Shown here piece after piece: positions 1 through 6,512 of a stretch of 11,757 bases of DNA. Made by a program: the position numbers and the translations under genes. The DNA is taken from assembly GCA_964424205.1 (NCBI GenBank), contig CAYRIF010000100.1, forward strand, positions 1 to 11,757, written 5' to 3'. The stretch is from CAYRIF01 sp964424205 (GTDB taxonomy: Bacteria > Bacteroidota > Bacteroidia > Cytophagales > Cyclobacteriaceae). How positions within the stretch are numbered: the first letter of the stretch is position 1; every line of letters begins with the position of its first letter. The notes under the pieces were generated by a model. That model did no database searches, had not been told where the DNA came from, and saw only the letters and a program-made list of their open reading frames with translations.

Positions 1-36
1 ACAGGTCCGAGGATGGTACACTTTTTGCTAAATGAC

Positions 37-107
37 AGGAGAGTTCTACACCATGCGGACATGTCATTACGCAATAGATTTCTCCCTACGCTCGAAATGA
101 CAACCAT
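37..107. repeat. Intergenic repeat, copy A
   Basis: This 71-base unit aligns without gaps to 204-274 with 10 mismatches. The longest perfect block is 19 bases (50-68 against 217-235). Inside it lies a 41-base palindromic core bounded by TGTCATT (62-68) and AATGACA (96-102). A further AATGACA at 31-37 gives a second inverted pair, and GACATGTC (58-65) is a perfect 8-base palindrome. This layout resembles REP/MITE-like dispersed elements rather than a coding remnant. Its genomic copy number cannot be judged from one window. Confidence 0.8.
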
Positions 108-181
108 TAAAGTGAGCATTAAAATTTGAAAACAAAAAATAAAACCTACAATCGTTTGTCATCTAGACAGTCTGCGTGTCA

Positions 182-199
182 CCGTAGCTTTAGCAGCGG
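182..199. repeat. Hairpin-forming segment between the repeat copies
   Basis: The segment CCGTAGC TTTA GCAGCGG can fold into a 7-position stem with a 4-base loop, containing one G-T wobble and one A-A mismatch. It lies just left of repeat copy B and is GC-rich compared with its surroundings, so it looks like part of the same composite element. No T-run follows on either strand, so a terminator role is not supported. Confidence 0.5.
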
Positions 200-203
200 A
201 ACA

Positions 204-274
204 AGGAGACCTCTAAACCATGCGGACATGTCATTGTGCAATATATTTTTCCCAACGCTCGAAAAGACAAGCAT
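204..274. repeat. Intergenic repeat, copy B
   Basis: This is the second copy of the unit at 37-107, in the same orientation and offset by 167 bases. Its 41-base core runs from TGTCATT (229-235) to the slightly degraded AAAGACA (263-269), so the core length is preserved while the right arm has lost one paired base. The GACATGTC palindrome is intact at 225-232. Mismatches without indels suggest substitution decay after duplication or separate insertion. Confidence 0.8.
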
Positions 275-340
275 AGGAATTAGCTAAATTATCACAAATA
301 GACGTGTACCATCATCTTCGTTTGAGGTACTATCATTGAA

Positions 341-1669
341 CTAAATCACACCCTTCGCTTTAAACTCCAGGTATTGGTTTATTACATTCACTGTTAGGTT
401 TTCAGGTTTAGTCAGTATGGTATAAACACCTCTACGTCTCAACTCTTTTACAATCAAACGTTTTTCGTAAGCAAATTTTTCTGCGATGGTTTTCTGGTAG
501 ATATCCTTAATATCATCCGAACTGTTATGGATTAATTCTTCCAATTCAGTATTCAAAAAGAAAACCACCACCAGCACGTGTTGCTTGGCTATAGCCTGTA
601 GGTAGGATAGCTGCCGGTCTAGCCCATCCAACGTTTCAAAATTGGTATATAAAAACAGTAAACTTCTATGGTTGATATTTCGTTTGATGTCGCCATATAA
701 TGTGCCAAAATCAGACTCATGAAAATTGGTTTTCGTGTTGTACAACGTTTCTAGTATGAGGTTCATCTGACTTGTTCGGCGTTCTGCGACTACTCTGTTC
801 TCTACCTTTTTAGAAAAACAAAACATACCTGCTTTGTCATTTTTCTTTAAGGAGACATTGCTAATTACCAAGGTTGAATTTATAGCGTAATCTAGTAGGC
901 TTAATCCATTGAAAGGCATTTTCATCATCCTACCTTTGTCTATGATCGAGTAGATGGGTTGTGATTTTTCATCTTGAAACTGATTGACCATCAATTGGTT
1001 ACGTTTGGCAGTAGCCTTCCAGTTGATACTTCTAATATCATCGCCCAATACATATTCCTTGATCTGTTCAAATTCCATCGTATGGCCTATGCGCCTTACT
1101 TTTTTGATACCAAATTCATTGCGGTATGCCAAAGCCATTAAATCAAATTTCTTTAACTGTATAAAAGAGGGGTAGGTTGGCACCATTGTTTTGTCATTAA
1201 AGACAAAACGCCTAGAAATTAATTGCAATGGACTTTGCACATAGACAATTAACTTACCAAACCAATATTCACCACGCTCGGTTGGTCTTAAATCATACGA
1301 AAAAGCGGTGTGAGAAGATGCTTTTATTTTTTTATCAATGAGGAAATCTCTTTTTTGAAATTGAAAGGGAAGTTCATCAATTATTTTGGTAGAAATTGAA
1401 AACGTATAATGATTTTGAACATAAATTTCAATAGGATTGTCATCGCCATTGGATAGTTTTTCAGGAAGTACCCTTCTTGCTTCTATGCCTTTGTTAGTAA
1501 AAAACAATATGAAAATATCAAAGAACAGCGCTACTATAATAGCAACAAATACGAGTTGTGTTGCTCCAAATATTGCAGGGAATAAATAGGAAATAATTAG
1601 CAATAAAATTACTGCCGCTAACGCATAAAAAAAGTTTCGTTCAATATATAATCGTTTGAAAAATTTCAC
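341..1669 (-). CDS. DUF58 domain protein, membrane-anchored, VWA-like
   Basis: This is a 442-residue DUF58 protein. Two membrane helices (about 13-29 and 38-58) are followed by a beta-rich region (about 61-165) and then the DUF58 signature at 196-223, which includes LGDDIRSINWKATAKR. A VWA-like domain follows, but its metal-binding site looks degenerate: the expected DxSxS reads DKGRM from Asp244. DUF58 proteins are regularly paired with MoxR ATPases and are thought to act as their partners or adaptors, with the soluble part in the cytoplasm. The start is GTG (1667-1669), 4 bases after the MoxR stop. It gives the n-region MKFFKRLYIERNFF, which fits the family and leads straight into the first helix. 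It is the last gene of the operon. Family assignment is very secure; the precise role is unknown. Confidence 0.95.
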   Translation of the reverse strand: MKFFKRLYIERNFFYALAAVILLLIISYLFPAIFGATQLVFVAIIVALFFDIFILFFTNKGIEARRVLPEKLSNGDDNPIEIYVQNHYTFSISTKIIDELPFQFQKRDFLIDKKIKASSHTAFSYDLRPTERGEYWFGKLIVYVQSPLQLISRRFVFNDKTMVPTYPSFIQLKKFDLMALAYRNEFGIKKVRRIGHTMEFEQIKEYVLGDDIRSINWKATAKRNQLMVNQFQDEKSQPIYSIIDKGRMMKMPFNGLSLLDYAINSTLVISNVSLKKNDKAGMFCFSKKVENRVVAERRTSQMNLILETLYNTKTNFHESDFGTLYGDIKRNINHRSLLFLYTNFETLDGLDRQLSYLQAIAKQHVLVVVFFLNTELEELIHNSSDDIKDIYQKTIAEKFAYEKRLIVKELRRRGVYTILTKPENLTVNVINQYLEFKAKGVI

Positions 1670-1673
1670 GATG

Positions 1674-2675
1674 TTATCTTGGTATTTCTATGGTTTCAAG
1701 CATTTGACTAATCACTTGTTTACTATTGACACCCTCCATTTCACGCTCAGGTGTTACAATAACCCGATGCTGTAATACTGGAATCGTGCTACGTTTAATA
1801 TCTTCAGGAGTCACAAAATCCCTTCCTTGCATGGCTGCAAAAGCCTTGGATGCTTGTAAAATGGCGAGTGATGCCCTAGGCGAAGCACCCAAATACAAAA
1901 ACGGATTATCACGAGTTTGCGAAACAATCTGCCCAATATATTTCATCAGGTGACTTTCTATGCGAACTTCCTGAACCTGCTGTTGAAATTTAGCTACTTG
2001 TTTTGCGTTAAGAATGCTTTTAATTGCATTTGTTTTGTCTTGGTCTTTACGCGCGTGATGGGTTTCAATAATTTGAATCTCTTCTTCTAAACTTGGGTAG
2101 TCCACTTCTATTTTGAACAAAAAACGATCTAGCTGTGCTTCGGGCAAGCGATAGGTTCCTTCTTGTTCAATTGGGTTTTGTGTTGCAAAAACTAAAAATG
2201 GGTTTTCCATTTTGTAGGTTTCCCCATCAATGGTTACTTGCCGTTCTTCCATCACTTCGAAAAGGGCAGCTTGTGTTTTTGCAGGCGAACGATTGATTTC
2301 ATCGATAAGAATAATGTTAGAGAATATAGGACCCGATTTAAAATCAAATTCAGAAGTTTTCATGTTAAAAACAGACGTTCCTAAAATATCGGAAGGCATT
2401 AAATCTGGTGTAAATTGGATTCTGCTGAAATCTACGTTCAAGGTTTTCGCCAATAACTTTGCGGTGATGGTCTTTGCAACACCGGGAACTCCCTCGATCA
2501 ATGAATGTCCGTTTGCCAAAATAGAGGCAATCAACATGTCTATCATGTCTTGCTGCCCAATGATAATTTTATGCAATTCAATGCGGATAGCTTCTACACC
2601 TTGTTGCAGTTCATTTAAATCAATTCTGTTCGTAAACTCTAAATTTTCGTTGGTTGATGGCGTTTCTTCTTCCAT
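1674..2675 (-). CDS. MoxR family AAA+ ATPase
   Basis: This 333-residue cytoplasmic AAA+ ATPase carries a full set of active-site motifs. Walker A is GVPGVAKT (62-69), with the Ala before Lys that is common in MoxR proteins. Walker B is ILIDE (122-126), sensor 1 is ATQNP (164-168), the LDRF segment contains Arg184, and the sensor 2 region is GASPRA (263-268). MoxR ATPases act as chaperone-like remodellers with VWA-domain partners, and the DUF58 protein encoded 4 bases downstream is the obvious candidate partner. The ATG overlaps the DUF4350 stop by one base (TAATG), which implies translational coupling. The length is normal for the family, no catalytic residue appears to be missing, and the protein is probably active. 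Its substrate is unknown. Confidence 0.97.
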   Translation of the reverse strand: MEEETPSTNENLEFTNRIDLNELQQGVEAIRIELHKIIIGQQDMIDMLIASILANGHSLIEGVPGVAKTITAKLLAKTLNVDFSRIQFTPDLMPSDILGTSVFNMKTSEFDFKSGPIFSNIILIDEINRSPAKTQAALFEVMEERQVTIDGETYKMENPFLVFATQNPIEQEGTYRLPEAQLDRFLFKIEVDYPSLEEEIQIIETHHARKDQDKTNAIKSILNAKQVAKFQQQVQEVRIESHLMKYIGQIVSQTRDNPFLYLGASPRASLAILQASKAFAAMQGRDFVTPEDIKRSTIPVLQHRVIVTPEREMEGVNSKQVISQMLETIEIPR

Positions 2676-3883
2676 TATAGTTTTGTTTTAGTATAAAAAT
2701 TTTCAAAATGTTTATTCAATGTTATTAGAGAATGCTCTTCTACAGTCGTATTGCTTTGTAGGAACACCATATAATTTACTAAATTATTAATGTCCTCTTT
2801 TGGCATGCCAGTTTTTCGATATAACCGTTTCTTAAAGTCTTCATTTAAACTTTGTGTATCGAGCATATACACATTACGTATGTGTTCTAAAAAGTAAGTT
2901 ATTTTTTTAGATGCAATAGCCTTGGGCTTACCTTCTTGATAATATAAATTCCCAATGGTCTTGGCAAACGCAATGGAAGTATTAGGTAATTTGTTGATAA
3001 TAGGCATCACCCTTTGCCTCCGTTTTGCCCTGAAAATGATAAATATAAATAGTGTAAAAAGACTTAAATACCAGGCATATTTTAATGCTGGTTTGGATAG
3101 AATATATCTCAATGGCGTACCTATTTCTCCGGTTTGTGCTTTGGAGCGGTCATCCCAAATCAAGGTGTAATCTGGCAAGTAAGACAAACTGGTACTCACA
3201 TAAGTGGCATGATTGCCTTCAAGCATATGATAATTGGTAAATGCATAGGGCTGTGTATTTAACAGAAAAACGCCATCTCCATAATTAATCTTTACAAAAT
3301 TGACTCGTCTCTCTTTGTTGCTAGTGTTAGTACCTAAAACTATTGTATTAGCACTATCAAGTTTGCTGAAAAAAAATGGTGCGACCGCTTTTCCATAATC
3401 ATAAATGATTCTATTCAAATGAAAATTTGTAAACTTTAGCGCGGTCATTGGATCAGGTCCAAAATTCTGATCGACTTCAAAATGCAATGAATCTTTTAGC
3501 GCGGTTGGAAAATCATTTGCTATCATCATGACATTATTTCCATCTTCAACAAAATAAAGTAACTCTTCACATGATTCTGGATCTAAAAGTATGCTGCTAT
3601 TGATAAATAGATAATTCATTTGGTCAGCATACGGATTCTTACCCGTTAGATCATAACGGCTAGATAAGAATTCATACGGAGAAACTTTTGTTTTTTTAAT
3701 TGCGGAATTAGGAAAATAATCTTTCAACTCGTTGAACAAAATGTACGCGCCGTATGGTTTTTTATGAGAGGACAAGAAAGAAGAAGACCAATCAATCGGT
3801 TTTTTCTTTGTCAAATCATTGGCAATCATTGCCACAAGAATTGCAATAAAAATAATAAGATATATTTTAATGGTTTTATGCAA
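2675..3883 (-). CDS. DUF4350 domain membrane protein
   Basis: This 402-residue protein matches the DUF4350 layout: an N-terminal membrane helix (about 7-20), the early block DWSSSF...KPYGAYILFNEL (31-53), a soluble alpha/beta region (about 60-255, probably outside the cytoplasm), a second helix (about 268-285), a basic stop-transfer stretch (RAKRRQR), and a helical C-terminal domain inside the cell. DUF4350 genes occur in MoxR/DUF58 clusters and their biochemical role is not known. The start codon is TTG (3881-3883). There is no ATG until Met19, which would destroy the first helix. The preceding DUF4129 stop (TAG, 3887-3889) is in the same frame with only a CCC codon between, so initiation must be re-established at TTG or arise by readthrough. 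The gene overlaps moxR by one base. Confidence 0.9.
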   Translation of the reverse strand: MHKTIKIYLIIFIAILVAMIANDLTKKKPIDWSSSFLSSHKKPYGAYILFNELKDYFPNSAIKKTKVSPYEFLSSRYDLTGKNPYADQMNYLFINSSILLDPESCEELLYFVEDGNNVMMIANDFPTALKDSLHFEVDQNFGPDPMTALKFTNFHLNRIIYDYGKAVAPFFFSKLDSANTIVLGTNTSNKERRVNFVKINYGDGVFLLNTQPYAFTNYHMLEGNHATYVSTSLSYLPDYTLIWDDRSKAQTGEIGTPLRYILSKPALKYAWYLSLFTLFIFIIFRAKRRQRVMPIINKLPNTSIAFAKTIGNLYYQEGKPKAIASKKITYFLEHIRNVYMLDTQSLNEDFKKRLYRKTGMPKEDINNLVNYMVFLQSNTTVEEHSLITLNKHFENFYTKTKL

Positions 3884-3886
3884 GGG

Positions 3887-4600
3887 CTACAAGGATTTGA
3901 TTAACTTTTGAAATGATTTTTCTCCAGTTTTGAATTCATTTATATCAATATCAAACTCTCCATACCAGCAGTAATTATAGATATAAGAAATATATTGAAA
4001 TCGATTTTTTAGTGTTGTATTTTCTATTTCTTGATAATAATCGTAATTGGTTTTTTCGTGATCCCACGCAATCATATTTTTTTCGGACAGATGCTTTAGG
4101 GCAAATAAATAGTAATAGCGAATGGCTAATCTATAGTCTTTCTTTTGCGTGGCTTCTTTGATGAGCGTCTCAAAATTTTCGTGGTGAATATTATCTTCTA
4201 TTGCAATAGTGTTGATATTTAGTTTGTCAGATTTTCTACCAAAAATCCAATTACCATCTTTATTCATATAAGCCATAACAATCTTATAAATGACAAATAT
4301 GATTAGCAGAATGCCAATAATTTTGAGCAGTAGTTCTACTATTTTCATAGAACCCTGTGGTGTCTCTATTTGAAAAAATTGTGCTATTTTTTTAGCCAAC
4401 CATAGTTTGAAACGCTGCCAAGCATTTAGCACCTCATCATTCTTGGCTTCGGTATAAGAAAATGCTTCTCCTGTATAGCGAGTTTTAATATTTTCTTTTG
4501 ATGCTCTACGATTTATCGTCTCAGATTGGTCGACACGCAGACTGTCGCTTATGCGCAGACTGCCCGCAAAACAGACGGTGGTGCTAGTCAAAAATAACAA
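3887..4600 (-). CDS. DUF4129 domain protein with unusual start region
   Basis: From the TTG at 4598-4600 this is a 237-residue protein. It has an N-terminal secretion signal ending near Cys-Phe-Ala-Gly, a linker probably outside the cytoplasm, one membrane helix (about 86-110), and a C-terminal DUF4129 domain (about 145-235) with the hallmarks RLAIRYYYLFALKHL, TN (184-185) and WYGEFDI (212-218). DUF4129 proteins accompany MoxR/DUF58 genes and sometimes transglutaminase-like proteins; their function is unresolved. The TTG start gives a signal peptide lacking the positive n-region. The frame is open upstream to 4636 and encodes Lys-Arg-Leu-Leu-Tyr-Ile just before the TTG, so the real start may be the ATC at 4619-4621 or another non-ATG codon. 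A CAGTCTGCG word occurs twice early in the gene, giving SLRISDSLRV. The family call is secure; the start is not. Confidence 0.88.
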   Translation of the reverse strand: MLFLTSTTVCFAGSLRISDSLRVDQSETINRRASKENIKTRYTGEAFSYTEAKNDEVLNAWQRFKLWLAKKIAQFFQIETPQGSMKIVELLLKIIGILLIIFVIYKIVMAYMNKDGNWIFGRKSDKLNINTIAIEDNIHHENFETLIKEATQKKDYRLAIRYYYLFALKHLSEKNMIAWDHEKTNYDYYQEIENTTLKNRFQYISYIYNYCWYGEFDIDINEFKTGEKSFQKLIKSL

Positions 4601-4636
4601 TATGTAGAGAAGCCGTTTGATATTGTTCTTTATAAA

Positions 4637-5494
4637 TTATTCATCATCATTTCTACCAATGTCATCAATTGTACTTTTTACACTGATGTTTTCTAATAAT
4701 TCTTTTTGGCTAAAATAGATGATTCCTTGGCTTATTTGCACGACAACCATCAGTATAGATAATAAGGTCAGCGTGATTAGTACTGATGGGGATGCTAAAA
4801 TAGTTTGTATACTAACCATCATATCTTCTGGGTCGCTGGTGTTTAATTCCATAAATGAAGCGACCATTCCGGTGGCACCTAAGGCAAAGCCATAAATAAC
4901 AAAAATCATCAAATATAATAAAGCGGTACTGCCAGTAGTTGCCCAAAACTTTTTGGAAAAGAGCTTGAACGCATACGTATAACAATCAAAAATATTTCTG
5001 TCAGTATTCAAATACTCAAACAATGCCAAAGCAAAAAGCAATACCAGTGAAGCATAGAGTAGTGGTATCAATACAAAGCCCACAATCGTAATGGCTAACA
5101 ACAACATGACAATATAGAAAACAATGATGACCGGTATGGCAACAAGTATACTAGCCAACATAAATATTAAAATTTTACCTATTTTTTCTTTGTAGGCGTT
5201 CATGATATCTTGGTAATCAAAATCGGTTTTCTTTTCATTGTACAAAATCATGTATATGGTCACAAAGGTCCAGTTAATAATGGCAAAGGCAATTGATACC
5301 AAGCCAAATAATAGTTCTATTATTACGGGAAATGAATCTCCTGCGCCATCAAAATAATTTTTGACCAAAGAGAGTAATAAAAATATACCATTGATAATAA
5401 AATAGTTGGTAAAAAAATGGGCGGCATTTTCTTTAATAAACCTGAAGGTATCTGAGAAAAAAGCACTAAAACCTCTTTTTTGAAGTAATTCCAT
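4637..5494 (-). CDS. Polytopic membrane protein of unknown function (DUF4013-like)
   Basis: This 285-residue integral membrane protein has about six hydrophobic segments (roughly 28-46, 58-84, 105-135, 138-158, 185-210 and 235-262). The N-terminus is short and cytoplasmic, and the tail is acidic and polar, ending in Arg-Asn-Asp-Asp-Glu. No catalytic motif is visible. The overall pattern, with a loop around residues 160-185 (EYLNTDRNIFDCYTYAFKLF) between helices, resembles DUF4013 and related membrane domains, but this is an impression from layout and not a confirmed match. The ATG lies 4 bases after the SpoIIM-like stop, so the gene is co-transcribed with its neighbours and presumably belongs to the same membrane complex. 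The reading frame continues in phase through the TAA into the DUF4129 gene. Confidence 0.85.
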   Translation of the reverse strand: MELLQKRGFSAFFSDTFRFIKENAAHFFTNYFIINGIFLLLSLVKNYFDGAGDSFPVIIELLFGLVSIAFAIINWTFVTIYMILYNEKKTDFDYQDIMNAYKEKIGKILIFMLASILVAIPVIIVFYIVMLLLAITIVGFVLIPLLYASLVLLFALALFEYLNTDRNIFDCYTYAFKLFSKKFWATTGSTALLYLMIFVIYGFALGATGMVASFMELNTSDPEDMMVSIQTILASPSVLITLTLLSILMVVVQISQGIIYFSQKELLENISVKSTIDDIGRNDDE

Positions 5495-5498
5495 AACG

Positions 5499-6473
5499 TT
5501 ATTTGATTAAATGTTTTTTTGATTTATGATGAACTAATATAGGATAAAAAATATAATAGTAGCTTATTGCTGATAATGTTATTAAAATAATTCCGATTGA
5601 TAGCCAATTGGGCATGTCGTGAGAATATCGAGTCACATAACCTTCCAAAATACCAGCAAATATAGTGAATGGAAACGTACTAATTAGAATTTTGATAGAA
5701 TCTGAGACGCCACGCTTCAAAGAATTATACCTGGAAAAAGTATCAGGAAAGAGAATGCTAGCACCAAGTATGAGTCCTGCCATCGCCTCTATTACTATTG
5801 CAAATATTTCCATTGAACCATGAATCCAAATTCCACGGACACTCTCCCAAAATACCTGTTGGTCGTAAAACATGTATTGAAATGCGCCGAGCATGATACT
5901 ATTTTGGAACAAAATATAAATGGTACCTACCCCTCCAAAGATTCCATATACATAGGATATCAAACCTACCCTTAGGTTATTGATAGTGATACCTAAATGA
6001 CTACCCCAATTGGAACCACTTTTATAAACAGCCATGGGGTCACCATTTTTTATGTTTTCGAGGGTCATATTTACATAGCTATCCCCTAATATCAGCCTTA
6101 TAAAAGTATCATCATTGGCAGCGGATAATGCACCGATGAGTACAAATATCCCAAAAAACGTAAAGGCATACAGCAAATATCTTCGATATTGCCACATTAA
6201 TAAAGGCACTTCAATTTTAAAAAAATGAACCAATTGATTGGTGTCTTCCTTTTTAGTTTTATAAATTTTCTGAAAAGACCTTGCTGCTAGGTTGTTTAAA
6301 TAAAGAATTGTCTTACTTTGGGGGTAATAAGTTTGGGCATACGACAAATCATTGATTAAATGTATGTACAGGCTAGATAAATCATCTGGGTTGGAGATAG
6401 TGTTTGAAAATATTTGATTTTCAAAGTCTAACCATTTTTGTTTATTTTGTTTTATAAAAGCAGCCTCGCGCAT
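5499..6473 (-). CDS. SpoIIM-like (stage II sporulation protein M family) membrane protein
   Basis: This 324-residue protein has a soluble helical N-terminus (1-95) beginning MREAAFIKQNKQKW, then several membrane helices (about 98-118, 165-200, 220-242, 262-280 and 290-312). The family signature is clear in WIHGSMEIFAIVIEAMAG (216-233) and GILEGYVTR (274-282). In Bacillus, SpoIIM is part of the engulfment peptidoglycan-remodelling complex. Homologues in non-sporulating bacteria, as here, have no established role, although they often sit with RDD proteins and MoxR/DUF58 genes. It is the first gene of the minus-strand operon, and a good promoter match lies directly before it. Family membership is secure; a sporulation role is not implied. 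Confidence 0.93.
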   Translation of the reverse strand: MREAAFIKQNKQKWLDFENQIFSNTISNPDDLSSLYIHLINDLSYAQTYYPQSKTILYLNNLAARSFQKIYKTKKEDTNQLVHFFKIEVPLLMWQYRRYLLYAFTFFGIFVLIGALSAANDDTFIRLILGDSYVNMTLENIKNGDPMAVYKSGSNWGSHLGITINNLRVGLISYVYGIFGGVGTIYILFQNSIMLGAFQYMFYDQQVFWESVRGIWIHGSMEIFAIVIEAMAGLILGASILFPDTFSRYNSLKRGVSDSIKILISTFPFTIFAGILEGYVTRYSHDMPNWLSIGIILITLSAISYYYIFYPILVHHKSKKHLIK

Positions 6474-6481
6474 AAAAGAAG

Positions 6482-6512
6482 CTAAAGTAAAAAAATATGA
6501 ATGAATTACAAA
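6482..6512 (-). promoter_or_regulatory. Bacteroidota-type promoter for the SpoIIM-to-DUF58 operon
   Basis: On the minus strand, TTTG (6509-6512) is followed after exactly 19 bases by TACTTTAG (6482-6489). This matches the Bacteroidota primary-sigma consensus TTTG-N19-TAnnTTTG with one mismatch. Initiation would fall near 6475-6477, only a few bases before the ATG at 6471-6473, so the mRNA would be almost leaderless. The -33 element lies inside the first codons of the divergent RDD gene. No comparably good match was found for the RDD gene itself. This is a consensus match by eye, not a mapped start site. Confidence 0.5.

Larger units (their letters stand above)
9..316. repeat. Possible outer inverted repeat enclosing the repeat cluster
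   Basis: Bases 9-21 match the reverse complement of 304-316 at 12 of 13 positions, with a 10-base perfect core (GATGGTACAC at 12-21 against GTGTACCATC at 304-313). The two arms enclose both 71-base repeats, so they could mark the ends of a composite element of about 308 bases. The arms are short and no target-site duplication is evident, so chance similarity remains possible. Confidence 0.3.
1..340. other. Gene-free region carrying nested short repeats
   Basis: No credible coding sequence is visible on either strand. The region lies downstream of the DUF58 gene, which ends at 341 on the minus strand, and it is open at the window edge. It contains two copies of a 71-base direct repeat (37-107 and 204-274), a hairpin-forming segment (182-199), a short odd palindrome AGACAGTCT (165-173), and an imperfect 13-base inverted repeat near its two ends (9-21 and 304-316). 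Read on the minus strand, the repeat contains a GTCATTTCGAGCG...GAGAAATCT type sequence, which I recall as common in Bacteroidota intergenic DNA. No strong terminator for the upstream operon is visible. A weak 5-bp stem (306-310 with 326-330) has a 15-base loop and no T-run. Confidence 0.75.

Noticed and set aside
37..274. CRISPR array
   Set aside because: There are only two imperfect 71-base copies with internal inverted repeats, no regular spacers, and no cas genes in the window.
341..2675. Classical Bat (aerotolerance) operon
   Set aside because: MoxR and DUF58 are present, but no BatA/BatB VWA proteins or BatC-type TPR protein is encoded, and the partners (DUF4129, DUF4350, SpoIIM, RDD) differ.
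2230..2691. 153-residue plus-strand open frame opposite the MoxR gene
   Set aside because: It is fully antisense to a complete, motif-perfect MoxR gene, has no recognisable domain, and is a by-product of that gene's codon pattern.
5499..6473. Sporulation function for the SpoIIM-like protein
   Set aside because: The surrounding genes and promoter type point to a non-sporulating Bacteroidota. The family name is historical and no other sporulation genes are present.
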